Numbered from the stretch's first letter, positions 1-11,905 are shown. The stretch: DNA of 64,000 nucleotides from Sipunculus nudus (GCA_026874595.1 CM049308.1:74250624-74314623), one strand, 5' to 3'. Made by a program: numbers and translations. Notes: generated by a model not told the origin, from the sequence alone.

Positions 1-1243
1 CGAAAAGTATATATAGTAATACTACTGCTATACAAAAAGCGCTTATAAATGTCAAAACAACAATTTTGCATTTCTGATTATGAAGCATGTATGTATAAAT
101 CATGATAAAAAGAAAGGACCAGCGCTTTATTCATATTACAAAACCAAGTGGCTTATCAGCTGATTTTTGCAGAATCAAAATATGCCACCACGGCACCAGT
201 CACAACATTGTTAATGTTACAACAACAAGAAACTTTTTTGCAAAGCGTCGCGAGCGATATTGAACAAACTCGACCAAGTCAAGAATCATCATCGGCATCT
301 TGTACTACTCTACATTTTCTTGCTCCAAATATTATATTAATAAATAATCTCGTTATTTTGATAATAATCACCAGATTGAGAATATCCCTTAAAATTCCCA
401 CAGACTCCATCCTCGATTTTGTACAGCCTGTCACTTCGTCACTGGAATGGAATCAAACCTGTTGCCAGTTTTGGCTTGCAGCGGCCGCTGTCTGTGTCAC
501 CGACTTTTGTTTTTAACAACGCATACATGGCCCAAAATTACATGAGGCTAATGTCGAAGTTGCCATAAATCTACAGATCTAAATTCGCCGTTTTATTCTC
601 CTTTAACGTGTCTCAGACATTGTCATTTTACGATGATTCCTGCGACTCGCTTGATCAGACCGACCCGTCCAGCCTTGCTGAAACCAGGTGGACGCGCAAC
701 CGGGGTTCTGGTTGTGACGTCACACACGTCCCAAGGGCTGTCTCAACTTTTTCAGGGGGGCTCCTAGGACTCTGTTCACATATTCGTTCCTATCACAGAT
801 AGTCGCTCCCCAATGTCAGTAATTTTTACATCAATTCTATTTGTAGGTTCATACCTTTCATGTATGCAAAAACAGCCAGAGGATGGAAGTAGGGCTTTAA
901 GTATTTTAATAATCTTGTGTATATCTCAGTTCATCTCATTAGTTCGTTTTGGTTAAAAACAATTTTTTTATCAGCAGAGGCGTCACGAGAACCTTGATTT
1001 ATCAATTCACATTGAACACGTTATGTTTTCGAGCAACACAGTTCCAGTGTGTCTGTCAACCAGAGAGAAAAAAAAAACCAAGGACATACAAGAAGTTTTT
1101 CAATTTTCCATTTGGAGTAAGCAAACTGTCCTTGAATGATTGAGAGGTACCTTACTTTTTCTCGGAGTAACAAATTTTAGTTGACTTACCTGGTAAATGA
1201 ATGGTTAGTTTTAAGATATGCATAATGTCAGTAAGATACAAGG

Positions 1244-1244
<1 letters not shown>

Positions 1245-1311
<67 letters not shown>

Positions 1312-1326
1312 ATATAATATATAATA
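1245..1326. repeat. (TA)n microsatellite
   Basis: About 60 nt of pure TA dinucleotide followed by a degenerate TAATA tail. It produces long artificial Tyr-Ile open frames on the minus strand. Confidence 0.95.
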
Positions 1327-1393
1327 TCAGCAAGATACAAATTGAGGCGATGTATGGAAGAATAACTGTCTTTTCCTTTAATTAATAACACGC

Positions 1394-1396
<3 letters not shown>

Positions 1397-1445
<49 letters not shown>
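1397..1445. repeat. (TA)n microsatellite
   Basis: Second pure TA tract, about 49 nt, some 70 bp after the first. Confidence 0.95.
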
Positions 1446-1449
<4 letters not shown>

Positions 1450-1629
1450 CCACATGGGTTTCTAAGCTTGACCTTTTTTAAATGCTCGCACGTCATGTGC
1501 AGCCAATGGATTACACCACAGTGTATGTCAAACTATGCGTGAAGAATGTTGGGATTTTGCCAGGCACTGCGTATAACTTATGTGTCACGCTCAAGTACAT
1601 CCACACATATACCTCTTTACAAGGAAGCT

Positions 1630-1706
1630 ATGGCGATCTGTTGCCTCTTGTGTGTGTTTATTTTCAAAATGATTGCAGGTTCCGAGGACACAGTAACCAC
1701 TTCAAG
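1630..1706 (+). CDS. Exon 1: start codon and signal peptide
   Basis: The ATG at 1630 sits in good context (G at -3, G at +4) and is followed at once by a hydrophobic core, MAICCLLCVFIF, then KMIAGSEDT, which fits a secretory signal peptide with cleavage near Ala16-Gly17. The exon ends TCA AG before gtataa (phase 2). The same frame is open upstream to another ATG at 1546, but only the 1630 start puts the hydrophobic stretch at the N terminus. The call rests on the frame continuing through the next exon into MAM domain 1. Transcript support is not available. Confidence 0.55.
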
Positions 1707-2772
1707 GTATAACCTTTTATTTACCATCTTTTGCTAATACCATAAACGTACCTTTGTGGTCTGCCTGTCCCGTAAAAAAAGTCCACGTGAATACTTCCGT
1801 TCATTATCCCATCCACCAGAGAAATTATTTTGTCACTCGTGTCTGTTTGTTTGAAAGGTATAATATGGATCAGGATAAATCCGATTAAAGTGTATCTGGA
1901 TAATGGGATATTTCCGACACTACTGACGGCCCTTCTAATCACCGTCTGATTTGTTTTTGAGGTATAAATTAAACTTTCTTCTCAAGGTAATTTTAGTAAA
2001 ACATAGTCTTCTTCGTATTTTATGGTTTATATATAGGGTGTTTGGTAAAACATATCCGTTTGGAGTCTGCATTGTACGATGTGACTGGATGATTTGTGTG
2101 AGAATAAGCATGCCTTTTCGGCGGAGGAGCAGCCAAGAAATGCAAAAGGGGGAGGGGGATTTGTGGCAGCAAGGAAACCTGCTTGGCGAATGGTCTACAC
2201 GGTCTAGATTTACCAAGAATCAGCCAAGAAATTTTACATTTTTACCACTATTAATCTTAAAAAAAGAAGGGGATTAAATGAACCATCGGAATAAGTTAAA
2301 AGGTGGTATTTATTACAATTAGTTTGGCGTGTAGGATTTATTTCCAGTGACCAATGACATTAAAATAATGCCCCCGGGATCTCTATGAATAATTTGTTGC
2401 AGCTGAAAGCCTACAATGATATATCGTGACTTGTGTTTCAAAGTTGTTTTCAATTCTATAATATTTCTAGAGTTCGTCTTATTAAAACATGCAATGTCGG
2501 ATGGGGTTGATTGGAAGTTAGAGATCGGGGCGTGGCCCCCTGAGGCACCCCTCTGGCTAGAAAAATAGGTTTTCTCATTTCCTTGATGTAAATTTAAAGA
2601 TTAAACATATTTTGTTTCCATACACTTGTGTCCAACTGATGAATTACTTTTTTGCAGTTGACCAGATGCCTTGGCAGATATCTTCCAAAGAGTAATTAAT
2701 GCTGAAGCAATATTTTATCATTTAAATTCATTGTGAATTTAGTAGTGATAACCATTACATTTTTTTTCACAG

Positions 2773-2807
2773 GGGCCTGGTGATGAGAGAGGATATTTCA
2801 AGTGGAG
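2773..2807 (+). CDS. Exon 2: 35-nt linker exon
   Basis: A pyrimidine-rich acceptor (t-run then cacag) precedes 35 nt that read GLVMREDISSG when joined in phase 2 to exon 1. It ends in phase 1 before gtatga. That converts the phase-2 end of the signal-peptide exon into the phase-1 start required by the first MAM exon. The agreement of both phases and both splice sites is the evidence; there is no domain signature. Confidence 0.5.
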
Positions 2808-3415
2808 GTATGAGGTTATGTACTTGTTTTAAGATATCTTTGTATAAGCGTTGAGGGACAATAATTTTTCGTTACATCCTTAAATAACAAAATGTAACTT
2901 ATGATGAAAGCATTCGGTTAAGTAGGGTAGGTTTACCGCCAAATAATCAAAGCACAGGTTGTCACTTATTATTTGTATGTTCACGGTAACATCGTAGACT
3001 GGCACAGTCGACGCAATGGTTAAGGCTGCTGACAGAACCATCAAACGGAATTGGGTGTGCTGCATCGCGACGCTTAGAGCAGTAACTGATCTCCTCGGGG
3101 TAAATTGTGTAGCTACGTACGGTTCTCTGACTGACTATTTCATGAACTGGTAAGGTCCACTGGTTGTGGGACGGTTAGCGCCACACATCACCGCCTCGCT
3201 GAACTAAGGCCTTTCCCAGTGCCGTCATCTGTTACCAGTGGTCTTTCCCATAAGTTTAATGGAGACCAGCATGATTCATTCAGTCATCGCCTTTTGCACT
3301 CTACCAATGAGCTTCTAATTTATCAATTTGAGCGGTCTTAATTTTATGATACATTCCATTGTATTGAGTCCTACGTCCATTCAGTTTCACTTCAGACGCA
3401 GTGTACGGGTGTTGT

Positions 3416-4219
3416 GACGACCCATATTGTAATAACGGCCCATATTGTAATAAAAACGACTCATATTGTTATAACAGCCCACATTGTATAAAAAATGGCC
3501 CATATTGTATTAACCATACCCTGCTCATATTATTATAAAATCGCAAGTGGGTAAAACGGCCAATATTGTAATAACATCGCAAGTGGGTATAGGTAAAACG
3601 GCCAATAATGTAATAATTCAAATTCATGCAAATTAACTTAAACAATTTAAATATTGACTTTTCGTGACTCGAATGTATAAGTGAACATACAAGTTTGAAA
3701 TTATTATGGTATTGGTCATTTTTATTACAATATTAGCCGTTATTACAATACGGGACGGTTATTACAATATGTGTCGTTGTTTAGAGGATTATGATTCAAT
3801 TCATGTCAAATTAACTTGGACAACATAAATGTTGACTTCTTGTGACGCGAATGTTAACGTGAATATACAAATATGAAAAACATTGGATTTCCATTATGAC
3901 TGCATCTGTTATACTAATTAGGTACCCCATTGGCTGTCATTTGAGAAGGTATTCTCAGACGTCATGTCGCATATAAGATTTGAGCTTAAAATAGGTGTTA
4001 ATACATTATTGGCCGTTTTTCCCACTTCTTTTTTTTTTATTACAATATTGGTAAGGTAAGATTAATGTAATATTGGCGGTTTTTATTACATTATTGGCAA
4101 ATATTACAATATGGGCCTTTTTTTATTACAATATTGGCCGTTATAACAATATGGGCCAGTTTTATTACAATATTGGCAATTTGAATGTAATACAATATGG
4201 GTCGTTTTTTATTCAATAT
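3416..4219. repeat. ~800 bp element bounded by inverted arrays of a CCCATATTGTAATAA-type unit
   Basis: The left arm (about 3416-3620) has repeated units of the type cccatattgtaataa separated by a few bases. The right arm (about 4015-4219) carries the same unit in reverse complement. The outermost acgacccatattgta is present at both ends in inverted orientation. The interior holds an imperfect direct repeat of about 90 bp (3618-3705 and 3794-3885), plus one inverted-type cluster near 3715-3780. No ORF is present, so it looks like a non-autonomous DNA element or foldback (FB-like) repeat. Confidence 0.65.
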
Positions 4220-4289
4220 CCTAACATCATTATGCCACTTATGTAATTCAAAACAACAAACAACAGATAAATAAAACAAAAATAAGATA

Positions 4290-5260
4290 TAAGAACTACT
4301 TAATATGAATAGTAGTTCATTATCTTCAGACTCTCAAGACAGAGGCGGAGGCGTGGGAGGCATATGTAGGGACTCACGATCAACGAACAGGACCTCTTGT
4401 TCCTGGCGCTTGTATGCCGAATGCATATTTTTATAATGCCATAGGTGTATTCCTCATTGGTCAGGTCCCGTCCTGCTTCCATCAATCAGGTCCTTAAGAA
4501 AGAATTATACCCAGTTATGAATTATAACATGTGACTGGGCAGCTATCGTGTGTGGTGTCGTCTTGAATGGCCACTTTCAGCTCAGACTGGTCGAGGACCT
4601 GAGCATCGGTGATGATCCATTAAAAACCACAACATCAATTATTCCTATAGAGCAACGACGTGGCACCTCGCTTAGGACCTTTGTTGACTATGTTCTTTTC
4701 ATCTGCGGCTTCCACCAAATTGCTTAAGTCACAGCATTCATCACTCTTCTCGGCTGTTGGGTGAGAGTCTTCTTCTATCCTAGAGGTAAACAGTGCCCAT
4801 GTGATAGCATCACACACATCCCTGGCTATATGAACTATTTGTATCAGACAGTCCTGCACCAGAACATCAAGCTCTTTCAGCCAGGTTTTTAAAGGTTCTG
4901 ACCAGTTAACCGAGGTTAAGGGCAATTCTGTACACAGGTGTTTACCTTCGCAGAAATATTTCAGGTTCCTGTCCTGTGTTAATCTTTAACGGCGCATCTT
5001 TATTACTGAAAACGTTCATGAGACCCTCTGACAGACCAAATCTCGTTCTCCCAAGCATGAGGCCTTGCCCTGAATCTCTCCGTATCAGTTGTGGTATATT
5101 TTTGTCTTGTCACTCATAACTCTGTCCAGTTCTGCATTGTGTTGAAAATATCTCCGCCTCTGGACATACAGGAGGTATCTCTTGGCAGAGAGACACTGCT
5201 AACCATTTGGAAACTAGAGATGCCCATATATTGTAGCTGAAGTTGTAACTTCCCATAAGG
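4290..5260 (-). pseudogene. Decayed minus-strand coding patch, family not recognised
   Basis: Minus-strand frames give a run of protein-like text in several pieces: about 96 residues at 4635-4925 (containing WSEPLKTWLKELDVLVQDC), a stretch upstream near 4925-5075 (RDSGQGLMLGRTRFGLSEG) in another frame, and a piece near 5080-5180 (AKRYLLYVQRRRYFQHNAEL). A further piece lies at 4300-4490. Frames change and stops intervene, and a gtaaac that could be an old donor follows the second piece. The composition is that of a soluble helical protein, but I do not recognise the family. It lies antisense inside intron 2 of the MAM/TSP1 gene. Confidence 0.35.
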
Positions 5261-6396
5261 CTGTAGAGGACTGCTTTGGGCCAGAAGCACTTCCTGATTT
5301 AATTCTAATTCCTTTGAATTCGACCAAATCGTGGAGGATAAGTAAGGCGTTCTGATCGGGAATCGCCGTCGGTTTTCATAGCTAATTCGCGTGTGATTTC
5401 AAGATAATCACCCTTAATCAATGTTCATCGACTTAACGTATGAGAGAAGTCAAGCATTAGTCTACGGAGAGCCACGGGTTAATTTTGCGGCATCGGAGCG
5501 CTTATGTTCAGCGAAGTTAGTATAATGGAGAAACCACTCGAAGATTTCTAGATTTTCGTTAAGGTATGTTTCCCATGCAGCGCATCGAGACACTACAAAA
5601 ATATATTAATATGTTCGTTCGGTTAATCCAGGATAATCACAAGTCGTGATGCATGTAATATTGTGTCAAAGAAAGGTAGTTTGGAAAACCGTATTGTAAG
5701 GACCCACAAGACGGGAAAGGTCAATATAGACCTTGTATCATTTGCATGGACATATCAAGAAGCAAGACAGAAAATATATTATTTAGAAAACTATATGTAG
5801 CCAATTCATTACAGGTCCCAAGAAATCCGGATACAATAACCGAAGGATGTTCGGAGGTTCAAACATGGCCCCTGTTGTATTGAACAAAGACTGATTCAAC
5901 AAGCCCTGCTCTGTTTTAATGACCCAGCTTGTCGTATTTACGGGTTTACGGGATATCTTTTTACACAAAACTTCCTTTTTCCACAGGGCCAAAGTAGACA
6001 GAAATTGAATGTGATATAAAAATAATATTATCCCTTGTATTAAGTCCGTAATATTAAGCTTATGTGATATACAACATTTATACTATTGCGATCTAAGCTT
6101 ACGATCTTACACAGGATACATATGTCAATGGCAAAGGATTACGTCACAATGATATATGTATGTATCACATATAGCTTCCCCGTGTCATTTGTTACAACAG
6201 GCGTGTGTGTCATAGTATCACATATAATGTTCCAACGTGCACAACGCTGTAGGTTTAGTACTGCTATGTAAGACCTAGAGTGTTTTTATCCTCCAGGATT
6301 GATATAGCATGTTTGGTAATCTGGTGTGTATATACCTGTTCGCTTCTTGTACACCTGCAATGAATCTCTGCAATGAATATTAGTCAATGTATGTTA

Positions 6397-6398
<2 letters not shown>

Positions 6399-6455
<57 letters not shown>
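6399..6455. repeat. (TA)n microsatellite
   Basis: About 57 nt of pure TA repeat in intron 2. Confidence 0.95.
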
Positions 6456-6456
<1 letters not shown>

Positions 6457-6549
6457 TATTTATATGGTAAAGAATATGCCTGAGAGTTCATAAACTTTAC
6501 TACTAAACCTAATCATCGTCTATACACACAGCTTGTATTTCTGTCGCTT

Positions 6550-6820
6550 AACCCAATCATGTCGCTTGAATATTTGGATAACAGATGCGCACTGCCCATC
6601 AATCGTTATTTGGCCGTCATGGCCTGTATTGCGTAATACACACCAGCAAGACTCTCAATCATTAAGCGCGATGGCTCTATCGCTCGACTCGAGGTCATGC
6701 CGCTTTAATGTCTGGATAACAGTTGTGCACGGTCCATCAATCATACCTACGGCCGTGATGAACAGGTACATGCATAATTAATACTGGCATGGATCATACT
6801 CATCAAGCGCGATTGTGTAC
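6550..6820. repeat. ~140 bp tandem duplication, diverged
   Basis: The segment around tgtcgcttgaatatttgg (about 6556) recurs as tgccgctttaatgtctgg (about 6697), including the following ggataacag, gcac, ccatcaatc and ggccgt blocks. A second pair, tcattaagcgcgat (about 6658) and tcatcaagcgcgat (about 6798), has the same 140 bp spacing. This looks like two copies of a satellite-like unit. Confidence 0.6.
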
Positions 6821-7643
6821 AAACCGGGTCAGTTGTTCACCTGTTTGGCCAATTATTCACTCATGATCGTGCCTTTTCTCTCCCGTCGACAAAACATCAA
6901 TTCGAAATGAGAAGTTATTTATTATTAATAAATAAAATGATTATAAAATTTGTATTGTTCTTTCACGCAAACATTTGTGAGAACTATTTAATATAGGCCC
7001 TATACATATGCAGTATTTATCGATAATAATCAAGGCTGAAGGTTGAATATTATGAATATCAATTGTCACGAAATCTGGTCGTGTCAAGGTAAATTTACCA
7101 GTCCCTTCGACTTCGACACAACGAGGTTTTATCATCATCATCAGTTGGGAAATATCCGCAAATTGCAATGCATATTCAACCACAACAAAGATATGTAATT
7201 TATGCAACACAGAGGAATATTTCATCATATACAGACCAGAACTGAGCACATTAAATAACAGAAGCGAACTGACCCCCACCACTAAACATAAGGCAAAGTA
7301 CCGGCTGTGTAATATCAAGTAATCCTACAAATCCCCTGCAAATAAACACAATAGCTACCGGGACAACGAAAACCTCAATGAACCCAGTAACTTAAGCTTA
7401 ATCCAGCTTATTTAAACGAACTAAATTCACACATCATCATTTCAGTTTGTAACTGAGGAGGGAGCTGGCTGGTAAGCTGAACTGACGAAACAGTACTGTA
7501 GTACATTATGAAATCAAGCTAACTATACACTTAGTATAATATTATTAATGCTTCTGTGTACGGAAGAGTGCTTTCACTGTGATGTATTGAACCTTAATGT
7601 ATTACATTGATGCATGAAAATGCATGGGTGATTTTTGTTTTAG

Positions 7644-7790
7644 GAGAAATTCTCTCCTGTTCATTTGAGAAAAAATGCTCGTTCATCGACATTGTCAAGT
7701 TGAGCGAATATAACTGGATATATGGATATGGTTCTACAAGCACCAGAAATACTGGTCCATTGACTGATACCACAGCCGGTGAACACCAAC
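7644..7790 (+). CDS. Exon 3: MAM domain 1, N-terminal third
   Basis: Acceptor ttttag, then 147 nt in phase 1-1 ending before gtaagt. It encodes the start of a MAM domain: CSFEKKC gives the first two conserved cysteines, followed by YNWIYGYGSTSTRNTGP, which corresponds to the usual D-x-x-W and G-P-x-x-D-H/T region. MAM domains are about 160-residue beta-sandwich modules for extracellular protein contacts. Joined to exon 2 the first codon is GGA. Confidence 0.85.
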
Positions 7791-8039
7791 GTAAGTCAGA
7801 TTGAAAATTTCTGAAAATATGACCTAAATCATGAGGGTCAAGAAATTGACCTCGGCATGTCAGAGAAATTATATATATTCTAATGCCCTGTTCTTACCTG
7901 TTATCTAAAAGTTGGATAACGGGTGCCAGCGTTTTGGCTCCATGCTGAGAATAAACATTTTATAACTTCGAAAGACGGGGTTATGTTTTTGCCGGCGTTG
8001 GTTTGTTTTAAAAAAAAAATCAATAACAGATTTTATCTA

Positions 8040-8205
8040 AGTTTGTAGGATAGCTCAGCAATGATATAAGGAACAATTTTATTAAAAAGTTAGGCAGGTG
8101 ATCCGAATCATCATCTGGATACAAGAATTATTAAACGAAAAATGCTGTATTTCTGACAATGCTATATGGGGGTTATGAGCTGCCTTGCACATCACTAGTC
8201 TTTAC
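8040..8205 (+). repeat. Dispersed repeat fragment shared with the TSP1 cassette introns
   Basis: This stretch (gatagctcagcaatgatata onward, through gaaaaatgctgtatttctg and ggttatgagctgcc) is clearly related to 29865-30025, 32390-32550 and 35310-35465, inside the triplicated cassette. There the repeat begins at a cagtggcggatccag sequence, a terminus typical of hAT-like elements. No coding capacity is seen. Confidence 0.65.
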
Positions 8206-9710
8206 TTTTAATTGTCATTGATACCCAACCGTTCTCTCCAAAGGCAAAGCAAAAAGTATAAAAGCAGCTGTTCTGAGCAAATCAATCGACATTTTAAACA
8301 TTATGCATAATGCAATCGTGCAGGAATGTGTGTGTGTGTGGGGGGGGGGGGGAGGTAGCGTGACGTAAGCAGCCGTTTAAATTGATCCATAAATATGCTA
8401 CATATTAATCATCTATGTATAGATCATTGAAATATGCTTAGTCAAATAATTGTCTAGAAAATAAATGTACATTATCTATAAATAATTTAAATATAAGAAT
8501 CATAATTTTAAACACACAAATATATGCCACCATAATTATCTTACGCCAGTGTATATCGTAAGTGATCTATCGTCAACTAAATGTCAATGTTATACATTTG
8601 CATTAGTGTATTTTAAAAAGCAATTACAGCTAGCGTTATGTATGCACGTTTATAATCATGTCTCGGAGTGCCTATATTATCATAAGCAAGTCAAAATGCA
8701 CCAAAAGGTAGTCTGGACATTGGCACAAGGGCAAAATTACGGACATGGACAAACCACAAGTGGAGAATGTTTGAAACGAGCAGGGATATGCACAAACCAC
8801 AAGGGTAGCATGGGTGAAACAATCATGGATATAATCAAGTACTTGGAGTGTATTTTACAGTGTCTATTGTAACTAAATATATAAATAAACGTAGTTTGTG
8901 ACCTAAGATTTCTTTAAAGTAAAGTTCAGCCTCCGTATCAGGACGATATAAATTCCAGTCTTCGGTTTTTGCGTAGATTGTCTGTATTCCGATACACGAC
9001 TCATGTGAGTTGAACTCTTTGACAGTTAATCAGTACAATAAAAACTACAAATGTGTCCGATAGCGTAAACCTGTATACAAATCAGTGAGCCCGATTCTGG
9101 CCACACTCGCCATGGTACATAGACCACATGACATCTTCCTCCGACATGTCTCATCTCAGCCTGAGGTCCCCACACGGGCACATGCTGTTATGTGGAGTAT
9201 TTTAAGTGATTAGCTTTCATGAATACGCATCATTCTTGATAATTGTTTGTTAAGTGAGGAGAAGTCTAAATTCATTTATGATTATTAAAATAATATATAT
9301 AAATCAGAATATTCTTAATCTACAGTTTAAATCGTGTTTCATTGGTATTCAGTTTTATATCTGGCCCATGAATAATATAAACCCGTTTCACACATATTTA
9401 AAGCTTAAACAACTGTTACTTTTTCAAACGGGTCTAAATTTGTATTCGTTTTTAAACCAATACACATTTTGCATATTAATTTATACTTTATATCTGATGG
9501 AAACGTCTTTTTAAAACATTAAATTGGAATACCATGAATTTACTTGATACAAGCCATTTTATACGTTTTTCCTAATATCTACTACTTGTCAGTTTACCAA
9601 TTATCAGTTTACTAATTATCTGTAGATGATGAAATAATATGCTACTTTTTCAGATCTTGTACATAACTAGATGAATATGAATTAAATTAAGTTAGAATAT
9701 CATTTTGTAG

Positions 9711-9908
9711 GAGGCAGATATCTTTATGCAGAAGCCTCTGATGGTGACCCTGATGACAAAGCCGTATTCAAACTGATACCGCCAGTGTCCCTGGATGGTT
9801 CACAGTATTGCCTTGGATTCTGGTATCACATGTACGGCCGACATATTGGAAACCTTCATGTATTTTACTCTACCGAAAGGTTTAATTTATCAATACTCAA
9901 TAAAACAG
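9711..9908 (+). CDS. Exon 4: MAM domain 1, middle third
   Basis: 198 nt, phase 1-1, acceptor ttgtag and donor gtaata. It encodes the most conserved part of MAM: GRYLYAEASDGDPDDKAVF, then LIPPVSL, then CLGFWYHMYGRHIGNLHVF with the third conserved cysteine and the diagnostic FWYHMYG motif. It follows exon 3 after a 1.9 kb intron. Confidence 0.92.
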
Positions 9909-10487
9909 GTAATATTTTCATGCTCTTTTTATATATTTAGAATTTCACTTCCAGCAAAATATCATGGTTGCTCTTTTAAAATGAACACCTCTCAATGACC
10001 GACAACTATCTATTTCCATATTTTATTATTTTAATAGTGTCTATAATTAATACGGTATGCTGAATAAACAAAATATTAACATTCAGCATATGTGCTAAGT
10101 TAAAATATAACAATAAGTATAAATGTATTTATCACACAGAACATTTCAACTGTTATATAAAGTCTGAAGTTATTTTTTATATAGGATATGAGACAATTAA
10201 CTTTGTTCCAAAGATTAGTCCCGATTTTAAATGATTTTTTTTCTTATACTGGAATTAAGGTGTCTCTCAACCAGGAATGAACTGGTACTACCAAAGTAAA
10301 ACTTTAAACTTTTGGATCGGTTGTGTGCTCCTCAAAGGACTGAGAAAAATCTTTTACAAGAAAAAATCCAGAAAGATCAGACTTCAGATGAGGCTGACAT
10401 GAACGTCTAGCATCTAGCTTTATATTTTTTCTCCACGGAATTATTTTATTATCTTCAGTCATAATAGGTGTGTTTCCATTATTAAAG

Positions 10488-10646
10488 GACAACAGGATGA
10501 CAATCAGAGAAAGTGGATGAAACGTCAAAGACAAATTCCAGGACTAAATGGTAACTTCACAGTTATATTTGAGGCTACACGAGGAGACGGCGATGATGGG
10601 GATATCGCTATTGATGGATTATCTCTCACTCGTGGCCACTGCCAAG
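10488..10646 (+). CDS. Exon 5: MAM domain 1, C-terminal third
   Basis: 159 nt, phase 1-1. It encodes the closing strands of MAM: a W-M-K-R segment, FTVIFEATRGDGDDGDIAID, then GLSLTRGHC with the fourth conserved cysteine. The GDIAID motif is diagnostic. Exons 3-5 together give one complete MAM domain with all four cysteines. Confidence 0.92.
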
Positions 10647-10789
10647 GTTATATAACTTTTGTTTTAAACACATATTTTCAATACCTGTGACTGTTGGAAA
10701 TACCAAAATGCAAATAAAGATTTAAGGGGAATAAAAAATTCTGAAACCTTTATGATGTTTGCATCCTTTGGACTGCGCAAACTGGAACA

Positions 10790-11340
10790 TTATAGAAGTG
10801 CCCACTTTATGGAGATCAATAGCGCAACACAAGTGTGGTGACCTCATTAAATATGCATAATTTTTTATGAGAATGTAAATCACGTGAGAAAGTTTATTGG
10901 TAAATATGTTTAATGAGTTTCATGAAAATCCATAGGATTTTTGGAAAGTCACAAAGGTGCTTCCAAATGCGGTGACCTCTAACCTCATTAAATATGCATG
11001 GATTTCGCTGGAATTCGTGCTTAGATGAGATATTTTACTGGTTAACATTTTTTATGATTCTTTTTTAAATCCCCCATATTCTTCGTCAGTCATCGCTTCG
11101 ACACCACAAAGTAGCCGAGTGACCCGTGACCTTATTAAATATAGGTGGACGTTGCCGATATTCGAACCCGGTCGAGATAATCTGCCGGTAAGTACTTATG
11201 GTGGGTTTCGCGAAAATCCATCAAAGTCCAGGTAAGTTATCACGGCGACACTAAAAGTTAACGGACGGACTGACGGACATAGGGACGGCACGACGGATGG
11301 TGAGTTTACCACAATACTCCCGTCATATGACAAGGACAAT
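10790..11340. repeat. Intronic dispersed repeat with repeated CTCATTAAATATGCAT motif
   Basis: The phrase gtgacctcattaaatatgcat occurs near 10840, again near 10972 and in diverged form near 11120, each followed by related text about 130-150 bp apart. It ends with a cggacggactgacggacat run near 11268. Such text is typical of old multi-copy invertebrate repeats. No coding capacity is seen. Confidence 0.45.
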
Positions 11341-11535
11341 ATGCGACTAGAAAGAACTGCTCATTCCTAAGAGGTGTCCAATTTATGGAGGTGACCACTA
11401 GGGGAAGTTCCATTGTATATGAATAATTTGCATACTAAATTTCAATCTGAATACATGAAGAATGGATATGTGTTTCCTGTTTTTCGTTTTGACAATTTAG
11501 TTGTAAAACACACACGAAACAAATTCATTTTTAAG

Positions 11536-11691
11536 GTGTATGGGGGCCATGGAGGTCCTGGTCTACCTGTTCTGAAACATGCGGACCTGGTGTACGTAGG
11601 CGATCCCGTGCTTGTATCGAAACCCCATGTCAGCCAAGAGTATGGCCAGGCTATCATGATGCCCGGGGATGTGATCTTAGGCCATGTTATG
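11536..11691 (+). CDS. Exon 6: TSP1 repeat 1
   Basis: 156 nt, phase 1-1, after acceptor tttttaag and before gtaatg. It encodes [18 protein letters not shown], then [12 protein letters not shown] and a C-terminal GCDLRPC, so all six TSP1 cysteines and the CSETC O-fucosylation-type motif are present. A longer open frame overlaps in another phase and hides it. It sits between the two MAM domains. Confidence 0.9.
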
Positions 11692-11714
11692 GTAATGTCT
11701 ATTCGATATTATTG

Positions 11715-11905
11715 ATATTATTTTAATTATTATTATTTTTTTTATTTTTTTTTCATTATTATTATAAATATTATTTATATAATTATTAACATTATTATTA
11801 TTCATATTATTATTATTATTATTATTTATATTATTATAATTGTTGTAAATATTATTATTAACATTGTTATTATTATTTATATTTTATTATTATTTTAAAC
11901 ATTAC
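11715..11905. repeat. (ATT)n-rich low-complexity tract
   Basis: About 190 nt of degenerate ATT and TTA trinucleotide repeat directly after exon 6. There is no coding signal. Confidence 0.85.

Larger units (their letters stand above)
1..1629. other. 5' flank of the MAM/TSP1 gene, no gene recognised
   Basis: I see no recognisable coding domain here on either strand. Open frames in this stretch show no family motif. The segment is AT-rich and contains two long (TA)n tracts close to the proposed first coding exon. It should hold the promoter and 5' untranslated region of the downstream gene, but no TATA or initiator element can be assigned with confidence. Confidence 0.4.

Noticed and set aside
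1152-1496. 114-residue minus-strand open frame
   Set aside because: It is made of Tyr-Ile repeats from two (TA)n tracts; low complexity only.
3416-4219. CRISPR array
   Set aside because: Repeat units are short, irregular and in opposed orientations, and the window is clearly eukaryotic.
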